From NCBI RefSeq assembly GCF_900188105.1, contig NZ_FZNP01000001.1:434001-498000 (forward strand): a stretch of 64,000 nt of DNA. Direction: 5' to 3'. Below the pieces are notes generated by a model. It was not told where the DNA came from, searched no databases, and saw only the letters and a list, made by a program, of their open reading frames with translations. The translations under genes were made by a program, and so were the position numbers. Source of the stretch: Actinomadura mexicana (GTDB lineage Bacteria; Actinomycetota; Actinomycetes; Streptosporangiales; Streptosporangiaceae). Positions 7,171 through 16,588 of this stretch are shown here, piece after piece. How positions within the stretch are numbered: the first letter of the stretch is position 1; the number at the start of each line of letters is the position of its first letter.

Positions 7171-10100
7171 TCAAAAGAGCCCGTCTTGCCAAACGACTTT
7201 TGGCCGTGTGCCGCCCCTCTTCTTGTCATGTAGGCCAGCAGCAACCTCGGCCGCATACCGCTCGTGATTCAATTCAAGCAGCCGATCCACAAAATCACGC
7301 CACATTGTGTGGCCCACGGTATACCGCGTTTCGCGTCCGAGATTATGGTGCCCATGGTCAAGCTGCGGTATCAGATCGTCCCACCCGTACGCCCGGCACA
7401 CCGCCTCATCGATCGCCTTATGGATCTCCCGCAGCTCAACGATGTCCGCATCGCTGCACCCAGGGTCATGCACGAAGTTGTACGTCTTAGTCAGCCCAGC
7501 TTGCCGGGCCAACATGACATCCCGCCGAAAGCCGTTCAGCCGATTTCCCAACTTCCGCAACTCGGTGCCCATCTCAGGCAACGGGAGCGTCTCGAAAACG
7601 TCAGATGGCGTGTACCGCAAATCAGCCTTCATCGACGAAGCCTGTGAGACCGCCCACCAGTAATGCGGTGAACTGTTCAGCAGCGCCAGCATAGCAGTGT
7701 CATCAGTAGCAAATACATTAACCATATCCGAGAGAACTTGCCCTGCGGATACAAGAACTGGCGCCACAGTTCTACTAACACGGGCGATCACAATAACGCA
7801 CTTAAATTCGTCGACAGCTCTAAGCATGGCCGGACGCTTCTCGCCATACTGCCACCAATAGTCCCGATACACTTTGCGATTATTTTTCTCCCGCTCCGGC
7901 TTCACCAGGGCGCGGACTCGTTCATAGCATTCTGGATATTTGCGGGCTTTCGCTTCAGGCCAATCATGGAAATTGATTACCCAGCGACTCGCAGAGAGGT
8001 CTGGTCGCGAATTTAGATCTTGACCATTTAGATAAGGGGCGAGTACTTCGCCATAGCTTGAGTCAACAGAAATCAATCTCTCTGCTTCTTCGACACTCAG
8101 AACAAAGCCGATGCCTGTGATCTTCGCGCCCTCAAAAGCAACATTTCGATTATTTTGAAGGCGTCTGGGCGTCCAGGCGACTCGCGAGGCTCCACTCAAC
8201 GAAGGGGCAATGGACTTAACTTTTACCCCGTCGACAACCCGTTCGGCCATTTCTTCCAAGACCTGGCGCGTAGTCCATACTGCACAGTACTCTAGAACGG
8301 CGCTCCGAGAAGGCCACGGCTTACTTTTAATGGCCTTGCGTATCACAGTTCCCCTGCGCAGAACCTGCTCTACACTCACTTCACGAGTACGCCCCTGGGC
8401 TAGGGTATTTGTTGCCAAAACTCCCCCCTGACCCTCAGAATTTAGGAGCTGATGAACTTGTAGATAGAAATACCCAACCAAATCACTGTTCCCTGTCACT
8501 TCATGAGCGCAACAAGTCACAAGAAAGGCGCGATACGCTTCTCCCATCACACCTGTGATCTTTGAGCCCCCCAAGAAAGGAGGGTTGCCGATGATGGCAT
8601 CAAATCCGCCCTTCTCAAATACTTCGGGGAAGGCAAGGGGCCAGTGGATTGACTGGCGCTCGAAGGCTCCGTCCGGGAGGTCGGTGCGAAACCACATGGC
8701 GAGTTGGTCGCGGGCCGCGAGTTCGCCTGCCTCGTCGCCGGACATGATTCTGAGAGCCTCGGTGACGGCCAGGTTGGAGGCCGTGTCCAGGCCTGCCGTT
8801 CCCTTGCTGGCGTAGGCGAGGGCCGCGGCGGTGGTGAGGTCGGCGAGGAGGCGGGCGCGTTCGGTGTCCTTCTCGACCTCGGCGAGCATGGCGCGCTTGG
8901 TCGCCAGCCTGTCCAGGTCGGTGCCCTCGATCTCGACCAGTTCGCGGCGCTTGTCGGCCACGCGTCCGACCAGTTCGCGGATGCCGGTGGTCAGGTCGAA
9001 GATTGCGCTTTCGTCCTCATGCTGTTTCCGGCCGCGCTCGGCGTCCATGTGCATGACTTCGAGCTGGTCGAGCGACGTGATGCCCAGCAGGGAGTCACCG
9101 GTGACGAGGCGGTCGTCCAGGAACGTGAACGGCTTGTGCGGGTCCATCGACACCAGCCACAGCGACAGCTTCGCCATCTCCACGGCCATCTCGTTGATGT
9201 CCGCACCATAGAGACAATGCTCGATGACGTGGCGGCGAGCATTGATCACCACCGGGTCGGCGTCAGCATCAGCCGCCATTTCGGCCGCGTCGGCGTTGTA
9301 GCCGTGGGCGCGTTCGTCGTTCTCGCGGAGCCAGGCGGCGACGAGATGGTCCGCCAGGTAGCGGCAGGCGGCCACCAGAAACGCCGCCGAGCCCATGGCG
9401 ATGTCGGCGACCTTGAGCGACAGGATCTCGTCGGACGTCTTGGGCTTCCACTCCGCCTTGTCCGCCGTCTGGAGCGGGCCGGGCGAATAGACGAGGGGCT
9501 CCAGGGCACCTTCGACAACCTGTTCGGCGAGGAACTTGGGCGTGTAGTGAGTGCCCGTGTTCTTCCGGAGGGACGATTCGGTGACGAACAGGGCGTCCGT
9601 CAGAATGACCACGGGCAGGTCGCGGAGGTCCGTCCGGATGATGCCGAAGAAGGGCAGCAGGCGTTCGGCGAGCGGGTAGTCGCCTCCGGTGACGGCGAGC
9701 AGTTTACGCCGGGCCTCCTGCGCGTCGGCGTCCGTGAGAGGGGCGAGGCGCTTCTCCAATGCCTTCGCGGAGCCGATCCGGGAGTCCTTGTATTCGGTGG
9801 CGAGCTTGGCGGCCAGCGAAGGAACGTCCGGGCAAATGGCGGCGATTTCCTCCAGCGTGCGGAGGGCGACCTCTTCTTCGAGCCCGGCCTTGCCGATCAG
9901 GCCGACGACCGTCTCTGCGGCGTAGAAGCCCTCGAAGGAAAGCAGGCCCTCGTAGACGTAGCCGATCTGCTCCACGTCCAGTGCGCGGAACGACAGCCTG
10001 CGGCGCTCGCGTGACTTGCCCGTGCCGATCTGGACGTACTGCACCGCCTGGAGCATGTGCAGGACGGTCCGGTCGTCGATGGTGAGGGGCAGCCAGCCGA

Positions 10101-11202
10101 AGCGGCCCGGGTCGAAAATCGAGCCGTCGTGGGCGTGCATCGTCATCTCGGGATGCTCGACGCCGTTGTAGACCGCGTTGAACAGGGCGAGGAGGCGGTG
10201 CCAGCCGGTGTAGGTGTGCTCCAGGTCCTCTTCGGAGCCTTCGAGGGCGCGCTCCTCGAGCTCGGCGCAGAGGAGGCCGGCGGAGTAGGCCGTCCGGTAC
10301 AGCTCCTTGTCGGCGGGGAGGAGTCCGCGTTCTTCGGCGAAGAGCAGGAACACCACGCGCATCATGACGGCGACGGCGCCCCGGTAGACCTCGTGGGCCG
10401 AGACGTTCCCGATGCCGGGGCCGCCTTGGGCGACGTCGGCGGTGTGGGCGCGTCCGATGGCGGCGACCAGCAGTTCGACGGCCTGGCGGACCTGGACGCC
10501 GAGGGCCTCGGTGATGTCCTCCTGGTTGTCCAGGCTGGCCTTGAGGAGCGCGGTGAGCGTCTCGTCTTCGGGGACGGAGAAGAAGCGGGCGCGGTTCAGG
10601 ATCGACACGAACGCGCGCACGACATCGCGTTCGGCGGCCTCGTGCCAGTTCGCCGAGTCGAAGACGGCGGTGGTGGTGACGCCGCCGCGCGGGGCCCAGA
10701 CCAGGGCCCACCAGCGTCCGTCCGTGGCGAGGCCGAGCTGCACGTCGTGGTGGCGGCAGAGCTGGGCGAGGCGGTCGACGGGCGTCGCGGCCCAGTCGGA
10801 GTCCTTGATCCGCTGGGTGGGGCGGTCGTCGCAGACGAGGCCGAGGAGGCGGACGGTCGCGGCGTCCCCGTCGGCCTTGGTGCCCGGGTCGCGGAGCGCG
10901 AACGACGGCATGATGGTCGTGTCGTGCTCGGGCACGTCCATGGACAGGTCGTCCACGGCGCCTTCGAAGTGGACGAGCTCGTCCCAGCCGAGCAGCTCGC
11001 ACAGGACGTAGTCGATCCAGGGGCGCTCGGGGAGGGCGGCGTGCTCCTGGCGGAGGCGTTCGCGGGTGCCCTTGCCGATGGCGTCGAGCGCGGGCCAGAC
11101 GCGGCGCAGGACGGGGACGCTGAGGAACGGCCCGGACACGTCGATCAGGCTGAGCCAGTCGGCGTGGTTGAAGTCGTCCTTGTGACGGGGGAACCGGGCC
11201 AT
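7171..11202 (-). CDS. Eco57I-like N6-adenine DNA methyltransferase
   Basis: A protein of 1343 residues starting at ATG 11202, two bases after the helicase stop. The N-terminal 550 residues are helical. SAM motif I reads DIAMGSAAFL (about 600-609), and catalytic motif IV is NPPF at 873-876. The C-terminal 460 residues should be the target-recognition region and end in RGGTRPKVVWQDGLF. Size and order fit the large adenine methylases coded beside DrmD-type helicases (DrmMI of DISARM) and type IIG/L-like enzymes. No nuclease motif is evident. GC falls from about 67% in the 5' part to about 45-53% downstream of the NPPF motif, which suggests that the recognition half was exchanged. Confidence 0.85.
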   Translation of the reverse strand: MARFPRHKDDFNHADWLSLIDVSGPFLSVPVLRRVWPALDAIGKGTRERLRQEHAALPERPWIDYVLCELLGWDELVHFEGAVDDLSMDVPEHDTTIMPSFALRDPGTKADGDAATVRLLGLVCDDRPTQRIKDSDWAATPVDRLAQLCRHHDVQLGLATDGRWWALVWAPRGGVTTTAVFDSANWHEAAERDVVRAFVSILNRARFFSVPEDETLTALLKASLDNQEDITEALGVQVRQAVELLVAAIGRAHTADVAQGGPGIGNVSAHEVYRGAVAVMMRVVFLLFAEERGLLPADKELYRTAYSAGLLCAELEERALEGSEEDLEHTYTGWHRLLALFNAVYNGVEHPEMTMHAHDGSIFDPGRFGWLPLTIDDRTVLHMLQAVQYVQIGTGKSRERRRLSFRALDVEQIGYVYEGLLSFEGFYAAETVVGLIGKAGLEEEVALRTLEEIAAICPDVPSLAAKLATEYKDSRIGSAKALEKRLAPLTDADAQEARRKLLAVTGGDYPLAERLLPFFGIIRTDLRDLPVVILTDALFVTESSLRKNTGTHYTPKFLAEQVVEGALEPLVYSPGPLQTADKAEWKPKTSDEILSLKVADIAMGSAAFLVAACRYLADHLVAAWLRENDERAHGYNADAAEMAADADADPVVINARRHVIEHCLYGADINEMAVEMAKLSLWLVSMDPHKPFTFLDDRLVTGDSLLGITSLDQLEVMHMDAERGRKQHEDESAIFDLTTGIRELVGRVADKRRELVEIEGTDLDRLATKRAMLAEVEKDTERARLLADLTTAAALAYASKGTAGLDTASNLAVTEALRIMSGDEAGELAARDQLAMWFRTDLPDGAFERQSIHWPLAFPEVFEKGGFDAIIGNPPFLGGSKITGVMGEAYRAFLVTCCAHEVTGNSDLVGYFYLQVHQLLNSEGQGGVLATNTLAQGRTREVSVEQVLRRGTVIRKAIKSKPWPSRSAVLEYCAVWTTRQVLEEMAERVVDGVKVKSIAPSLSGASRVAWTPRRLQNNRNVAFEGAKITGIGFVLSVEEAERLISVDSSYGEVLAPYLNGQDLNSRPDLSASRWVINFHDWPEAKARKYPECYERVRALVKPEREKNNRKVYRDYWWQYGEKRPAMLRAVDEFKCVIVIARVSRTVAPVLVSAGQVLSDMVNVFATDDTAMLALLNSSPHYWWAVSQASSMKADLRYTPSDVFETLPLPEMGTELRKLGNRLNGFRRDVMLARQAGLTKTYNFVHDPGCSDADIVELREIHKAIDEAVCRAYGWDDLIPQLDHGHHNLGRETRYTVGHTMWRDFVDRLLELNHERYAAEVAAGLHDKKRGGTRPKVVWQDGLF

Positions 11203-11204
11203 GC

Positions 11205-14200
11205 TCAGACCGCCTCTCGCTTCGGGACGACGAACACCACCGCGACGGGGAACGAGTGCGCCTCGCGACCCGCGTAGCGGGCCTCGATCTGCTGTAGTTC
11301 GAGGGCCTTCTCGTCCTCCAGGCGCTGCAATCGGCTCTCCCACGATCTGCGGTCGTTCTGGTACTGGCGGATCTCGTCGGGGCTGGCCGCCGCCAGCTCG
11401 GAGAACAGGACGCCCTCCTCGTCTCCCTTGGCGAGCTGGGCGCGGAGCGTCCCGGCGAACTGCTCGATGTTGGCGGTGATGCGGCGGGACTCGGCGTCGC
11501 GGCGCTGGTCGAGGCGGCGTTCGAGGGACTCGCGGCGGGTGTCGGCGCGCCACCTGATGGCGCCTTCGAGGCCGGGGCGCAGCGCCTCGAACCGCTCGGC
11601 GAGCCGGGCCTGGATGCGCGGAGTGGCGGGGGCGCCGGTGGCGAGGGCGCGGTCGAGGAGGTCGCCGAGGCGGTTGACGTTCTCCCAGCGCCGGAACCGT
11701 CCGCCCGCGGGGGCCCAGCCGCCGGCGTGCAGGACCTCCTCGTGGAGGCGGACGCCGTCCGCGCCGACGAGGACGAACCGGGAGAACGCGGCGACCAGCG
11801 TCGCCTCCAGCTCAGGGTCGTCGCTGGTGACGGCGGTGACCCGGTTGAGGTCGATGCGGTCGTTGGACACGGCGGCGCGCAGCAGCCGGGTGGACATCGC
11901 GACGAGCGGGTGGCCGAGGTGCGCGAGGACGACGTCGTCGCGGTTCTTGGCGACCTGCTGGTTGAAGGTGACGGGAAGCTGGCGGGGTGGCTGCCCGTCC
12001 TGCGGCAGCTTTTCGAGGAGCCCGGCGGACGCGCGCTCCCACGACCCCGTGAGAACGGGCACATCGTAGACGCCGTCGTCGGGGTCGACGGCCTTCTTGA
12101 GCGGCTGCTGCCGCGCCAGTTCGAGGGCGGTGTCGACGACGCGCTTGACGCCGGGCGGGGTGATGCGCAGCTCGCGGACCGCCTCGTCCAGGTTCTCGCG
12201 GAGCCTGCGGACCTGGTCGCCGACGTTGGACTCGGACGGGACGCCGTCCTTCTTCGCGGCCTTCGCGGTCTCGGCGTCCATGTCGACGTGCTCTCCGAGG
12301 AGGCGGCGCTGCACGGCGTCGGCGAGGACGGCGTTGACGGAGCCGAGGTCCTCCTGCATCTGCGCGACCTTCACGGCGACGCGGGACAGGAACTCCAGGT
12401 CGGCCTCGTAGGAGTCGACGGCCTTGTCCCAGCCGGTGCCGACGAAGTGGCGGATCTCCGGGACCTCGCGCTGGCCGTAGCGGTCGATGCGGCCGATGCG
12501 CTGCTCCAGTTTGTTCGGGTTGAAGGGGATGTCGTAGTTGACGAGCCGGTGGCAGTGGTTCTGCAGGTCGATGCCCTCGCTGGCGGCGTCGGTGGCGAGC
12601 AGGATGCGGACCGGATGCTCCTGCGGCGCCTTCTGGAAGGCCAGCCGCAGCTTCTCCCGCTCCTGGGCGTTCATGGAGCCGTCGAGTTCGGCGACGCGGT
12701 CGCCGCCGAGGCCCTGGGCGCGGAGCAGCTCGCGGAGCCAGTCCTTGGTGTCGCGGTATTCGGTGAAGACGATGACGCGCTCATTGGTCCAGTCGCGGCC
12801 GGGGCGGCAGACGGACGCCAGGTACTCGATGAGCATGCGGGCCTTGGCGTCGGGCTGGGCCTCGTGGGCCGCCGCCCAGTCATGCATGCGCCGCAGGAGG
12901 GCCAGTTCGTCGTCGCGGCTCTCCACGAGCGGGGTGGTGAGGGTCAGGGCGTCGGACTCGGCCTCGTCCAGGGACTCGTCGTCGAGGGTGGCGACGTCGT
13001 CGAAGAAGCCCTCCATCCACTCGTCCTCGGGCGGGAGGACGTGGCGGCCCTTCGCCGTCAGCGTCTCCATGTAGGCGGCGACCGTGTGGGCGAACGCGGC
13101 GGGGCTGGAGAACAGGCGTTTCTTCAGCAGGAGGGTGACGAGGTCGGCGGCGCGGCGCCCGCGGGTCTTGTTGAGGCGCCTGCGGCGGATCTGCGCGAAC
13201 TCGCGGAGCAGGTCGTGGATCTCGCGCTCGTCGTCGGGGTAGTCGACGGGGATCGCGCGGGCGTCGCGGGCCTTGAAGCGCGGGTCGCCGTTGTCGATGA
13301 TCTGGCGCTTGAGGCGCCGGACGACCGTGTCCCTGACGGCGGAGTCATCGGGCGGGACGCCGCGGGCGAAGCGCTGGTCGTCGAGGATCTCCAGGAGCGC
13401 GGTGAAGCTCGCCTGGTAGCCGTTGTGCGGGGTCGCGGACAGGAACAGCCGGTGCGTGAAGTGCTGCGCGAGCCTTCTGATGAGCTTGGTCTGCTGCGAG
13501 TCGACCGCGTAGATCTGCTTGGGCGCGGCGGGGGCGACGTGGTGGGCCTCGTCCAGGATGAGGAGGTCGAACGTGCGCGGGTAGGTGGGGCCGTCGGCCG
13601 GGACGACCTCGTCAAGGAGGCGCTGCGCCTTCGCGCCGCGCAGCCAGGGGAGCGACACGATGGCCAGCGGGTAGACCTCGAACGGGTTCGCGGCGCTGCC
13701 GTGCGTCCGGCGGACCTTCGCGCAGCGCTCCGAGTCGATGACGGTGAACTCCAGGCCGAACTTCTCGGCCATCTCGTCCTGCCACTTCACCGTGAGGCCG
13801 GCCGGGCAGACGACGAGGATCCTGCGTCCACGCTGGCGGAGCAGCAGTTCCTGTGCGACCAGCCCCGCCTCGATCGTCTTACCGAGGCCGACGTCGTCGG
13901 CGAGGAGCAGGTTGACGCGCGGGGCGTCGAGGGCGCGGGCGACCGGTTCGAGCTGGTAGTCCTCGATGGCGACGCCGGAGCGGAACGGCGCCTGGAGCGT
14001 TCTCACGTCGGCGGACGCGACAGCGCCCCAGCGGACCGCGTCCAGAAACGCGGCGAGGCGCTCGGGCGAGTCGAACCGGCCCTGGCCCACCTCGGGTAGC
14101 GACCCCGACGGGAGGGTGCGGCGGCCCGGCTCGACCTCCCAGATGACGGAGAGGGTCTCGCCGTAGCGTCCGTCCTCGACGGACTGGAGGGTGACGAGCG

Positions 14201-14303
14201 TGCTCTTCTTCTGGTCGTCGACGGTGCTCACGACCCATCGCTGGCCACGCACCTGCACGAGGGCACCGGGAACGGGACGCTCATCGGTCACTGTCGCCGC
14301 CAA
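11205..14303 (-). CDS. SNF2/DEAD-like helicase, DrmD type
   Basis: A protein of 1032 residues with a TTG start (14303) placed five bases after GAGGAG; a GTG at 14291 is the alternative. Walker A DDVGLGKT is at 136-143, Walker B/DEAH LILDEAHH at 248-255, SATPHNGY follows, and the helicase C domain contains TDAASEGIDLQ and RIGRIDRYGQ. A long coiled-coil-like tail (about 900-1010) is rich in Arg/Glu. The layout matches DrmD, the SNF2-like helicase of class 1 DISARM, which is coded next to the methylase DrmMI. Here it forms a tight two-gene operon with the methylase, but drmA, drmB and drmC are not in the window. Confidence 0.85.
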   Translation of the reverse strand: MAATVTDERPVPGALVQVRGQRWVVSTVDDQKKSTLVTLQSVEDGRYGETLSVIWEVEPGRRTLPSGSLPEVGQGRFDSPERLAAFLDAVRWGAVASADVRTLQAPFRSGVAIEDYQLEPVARALDAPRVNLLLADDVGLGKTIEAGLVAQELLLRQRGRRILVVCPAGLTVKWQDEMAEKFGLEFTVIDSERCAKVRRTHGSAANPFEVYPLAIVSLPWLRGAKAQRLLDEVVPADGPTYPRTFDLLILDEAHHVAPAAPKQIYAVDSQQTKLIRRLAQHFTHRLFLSATPHNGYQASFTALLEILDDQRFARGVPPDDSAVRDTVVRRLKRQIIDNGDPRFKARDARAIPVDYPDDEREIHDLLREFAQIRRRRLNKTRGRRAADLVTLLLKKRLFSSPAAFAHTVAAYMETLTAKGRHVLPPEDEWMEGFFDDVATLDDESLDEAESDALTLTTPLVESRDDELALLRRMHDWAAAHEAQPDAKARMLIEYLASVCRPGRDWTNERVIVFTEYRDTKDWLRELLRAQGLGGDRVAELDGSMNAQEREKLRLAFQKAPQEHPVRILLATDAASEGIDLQNHCHRLVNYDIPFNPNKLEQRIGRIDRYGQREVPEIRHFVGTGWDKAVDSYEADLEFLSRVAVKVAQMQEDLGSVNAVLADAVQRRLLGEHVDMDAETAKAAKKDGVPSESNVGDQVRRLRENLDEAVRELRITPPGVKRVVDTALELARQQPLKKAVDPDDGVYDVPVLTGSWERASAGLLEKLPQDGQPPRQLPVTFNQQVAKNRDDVVLAHLGHPLVAMSTRLLRAAVSNDRIDLNRVTAVTSDDPELEATLVAAFSRFVLVGADGVRLHEEVLHAGGWAPAGGRFRRWENVNRLGDLLDRALATGAPATPRIQARLAERFEALRPGLEGAIRWRADTRRESLERRLDQRRDAESRRITANIEQFAGTLRAQLAKGDEEGVLFSELAAASPDEIRQYQNDRRSWESRLQRLEDEKALELQQIEARYAGREAHSFPVAVVFVVPKREAV

Positions 14304-14684
14304 CAGATCTCCTCATCGAGAATCTTCGCCGCTTCGCGCTGCGCACACTTCGTAGCACAGAGCCGCCATGACGCGCCGTCCACGGGCCTGATCCGGCCGG
14401 ACGCACCGGCTCGCCCAAATTACCGCCCGATCGCCCGTCAACTGACGGGTTCGCCGTGTACTCGATACACGTATGGCCGGAGTAGGTCAGCGGGCCGATG
14501 CCGCCGGGTGGGATCCGGCCTCGTCGAGTCATACGGCGCATCACGACGTAGGTCAGGTGCGTCGCGGTCGATGTCGGAATCACGCTGCGGTGCGCGGGGC
14601 CGGTCAGATCATGCACTATGGTCCCGAGCCGGTTCCGGGCCAGGTGTTCCGGACATCCGCGGCGACACCCCTGAGGAGCCCTTG
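14304..14684. other. divergent intergenic region with palindrome
   Basis: This 381-base spacer separates the leftward helicase gene from a rightward membrane protein gene, so it must contain both promoters. A 15-base inverted repeat, GTGTA-CTCGA-TACAC (14456-14470), is the clearest candidate operator. No coding sequence is supported. Confidence 0.4.
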
Positions 14685-15644
14685 GTGACAGGTCCTGCTG
14701 GTCCTTCATGGGGGCAAGGCGGACACAGACCACCCCCCGTTCCACCGCAGCGTCAACCGCCTCATCCCGGATACGGAGCACCGCCGCCCGGGCGGCAAGG
14801 CCCGCCGCCGCAGTATCCGCCCTACCCGCAGCGCCCCTTCCCGCCGCAGCCTCCACCCCCGTATCCGCCGTACCGGCCACCCGGGCCTCCGCCGCCTCCT
14901 CGGCCGCCGTCGCGGGCGGGACGGTTCCTCCGGAAGCTGAACCCGATCTTCGCCGCGCGGGCGGTGTTCCGGCCTTCGCGGCCGGACCTGATCGTCGACG
15001 GACACGTCCGGAAGCTGCAGGTCGTCCGTGCCTGGGCGGGCATCGTGGTGACCCTCGCCGTGGCCGTGGTCTACAGGGTCACCGCCCCCAAGGAACTGGC
15101 GAGCGAGCGGTTCAACGACGCCTGGATCAACGTCCTGATCCTCACGTGCGTCCTGCCGCTGGTCGTGGGCGCCTTCGTCATGGCCGCCCGGCCTCCGAAC
15201 CGCGGCGCGTTCGCGCGCCGGCTCCGCTACCCGCTGATCGCGGTCGCGGCGATGTTCGGCTCCATGTTCACGTTCGTGCTCGCGGCCGTACCCGAGTTGG
15301 AGGGTGCGCGTGACGCGGCCGGACCGGTGGTGCTGATCCCCGCGGGCGTGATCCTCTTCCTCTGGATGCTCCCCTTCGCCATCTACGGCATCGTCCTCTC
15401 ACTGACCAACGTGTTCCGGACGGCCGACATCCACGAGGTGGTCCCGCCCCTGGTGAGCGTGTCGGCGTCCTGGACGATGGCCGTGGTCAACCTGTTCACC
15501 GACTCCTACAAGGGAGTGCCGCACGTCTTCGCCCTGGCGCTGCTGCTGGGGGCGCCGGTGACGGTGTCGGCCCTCGCCTACTACGAGTTGCGCAGGCTGC
15601 GCCTCCTGCACGGCATCACGTTGCGCAACACACTGCTGCGCTGA
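14685..15644 (+). CDS. proline-rich multi-pass membrane protein
   Basis: A protein of 319 residues. The GTG at 14685 lies seven bases after GAGGAG, and an adjacent TTG is possible. Residues 1-78 are a Pro/Gly/Gln-rich cytoplasmic tail (PPYPPYRPPGP-type runs). After a basic linker come about five hydrophobic segments, including WAGIVVTLAVAVVY, VLILTCVLPLVVGAFVM, LIAVAAMFGSMFTFVLAAV, VILFLWMLPFAIYGIVL and a last one near FALALLLGAPVTVSALAY. There is no catalytic motif. Such Pro-rich N-tails on small membrane proteins are common in actinomycetes and may bind cytoplasmic partners. Function unknown. Confidence 0.8.
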   Translation: MTGPAGPSWGQGGHRPPPVPPQRQPPHPGYGAPPPGRQGPPPQYPPYPQRPFPPQPPPPYPPYRPPGPPPPPRPPSRAGRFLRKLNPIFAARAVFRPSRPDLIVDGHVRKLQVVRAWAGIVVTLAVAVVYRVTAPKELASERFNDAWINVLILTCVLPLVVGAFVMAARPPNRGAFARRLRYPLIAVAAMFGSMFTFVLAAVPELEGARDAAGPVVLIPAGVILFLWMLPFAIYGIVLSLTNVFRTADIHEVVPPLVSVSASWTMAVVNLFTDSYKGVPHVFALALLLGAPVTVSALAYYELRRLRLLHGITLRNTLLR

Positions 15645-15670
15645 TTCGACTCGGGCAGGTGGGAGGCCGG

Positions 15671-15684
15671 CCCGCATGTGCGGG
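15671..15684. terminator. short hairpin between convergent genes
   Basis: CCCGCATGTGCGGG forms a 6-bp GC stem in the 40-base gap between the rightward membrane protein gene and the leftward MazG-NUDIX gene. It could terminate both, but it is short and lacks a T-tract. Confidence 0.35.
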
Positions 15685-16482
15685 TCAGGGATCTTCGGTC
15701 CACCCGTGGACGCTGAACCTCTCCCCGCGACCGATGGCCGCGAGGACCTGCGCGCAGTGGGGGATCAGGTCGGCCGGTGGAGCCGCCGGATCGATCCACA
15801 GCGCCTCCGAGGCTTTGTCGGGTTCGGCCGCGCGCGGTTCGCCCGCCCAGTGCCGGAAGGTGAACCAGTAGTCGGTGACCGCGTGGCAGGGGCCCGGCAA
15901 CGACGCGGCGGAACGGTGCAGCACGTGGGAGAACTCGGCATCGTCGCGGTGCAGCGTCACGCCGGTCTCTTCCCCGGCCTCGCGGATCGCCGCGGCCAGG
16001 ACGTCCTCGCCGGGCTCGATCCGTCCTGCGGGCGGGCACAGCCAGCCGTCGCGGTATCCGGTGTTGTGACGGCGCAGCATCAACACCGCGCCGTCTTCGC
16101 GCCGCAACAGGACGTGGGGCGCGATGAAAGATCCGTGCCAGCCGTTCGCGGCCGGGGCGGCCTCGCGGGCCGAGACGATGCCGAGTCGTCCGGCCAGGTG
16201 TCGTTCGGCCGGTTCAGGACCCCCGGCCAGGTCGACCATGGGTACGGCGGCGGCCAGGATCACGTCGGCCAGTTCGTCCAGAACGTCCGTGACCGTCTTG
16301 TGGACGCCCTTACGAGGATTGCCGCCGGTCGTCCCGATGTAGGCCTCGGCGACCTCGCCGACCTCCTCGGCGACCTTCATCACCAGCAGATGCGTCGGCA
16401 CTTCAGCCAGGTAACCGCTCCGGACCCGGGCGGTGTCCGCCCAGAAGCCTTCGCAGGGCTCAGCGCTTTCGGAGTTCGCCAC
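15685..16482 (-). CDS. MazG-like/NUDIX fusion nucleotide hydrolase
   Basis: A protein of 265 residues with a GTG start. The N-terminal 100 residues look like a MazG-type helical pyrophosphatase: E39-E40-x-x-E43 in AEEVGEVAEA and E70-x-x-D73 in LDELADV supply the metal-binding pairs. Residues 115-260 form a NUDIX domain with a full G-x5-E-x7-RE-x2-EE-x-G-V box at 152-174. Both domains clean up nucleotides, so the fusion is likely a house-cleaning or nucleotide-sugar hydrolase; the substrate cannot be read. It is transcribed alone, convergent with the membrane protein gene. Confidence 0.8.
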   Translation of the reverse strand: MANSESAEPCEGFWADTARVRSGYLAEVPTHLLVMKVAEEVGEVAEAYIGTTGGNPRKGVHKTVTDVLDELADVILAAAVPMVDLAGGPEPAERHLAGRLGIVSAREAAPAANGWHGSFIAPHVLLRREDGAVLMLRRHNTGYRDGWLCPPAGRIEPGEDVLAAAIREAGEETGVTLHRDDAEFSHVLHRSAASLPGPCHAVTDYWFTFRHWAGEPRAAEPDKASEALWIDPAAPPADLIPHCAQVLAAIGRGERFSVHGWTEDP

Positions 16483-16588
16483 GCCGCGACCCTAGCCCCC
16501 GGAGTGACCTCGAACCTTGAAGTTTCGAACGTTTGGTCGACCCTAGGGTTCTGGCCGGGTGACCGAGACAGGTCACTCCGGGGTGGGG

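Noticed and set aside
11554..12064. Extended methylase start inside the helicase gene
   Set aside because: Frames reaching beyond 11202 run antisense or out of frame within the helicase. The ATG at 11202 is directly after the helicase stop and begins the recognisable protein.
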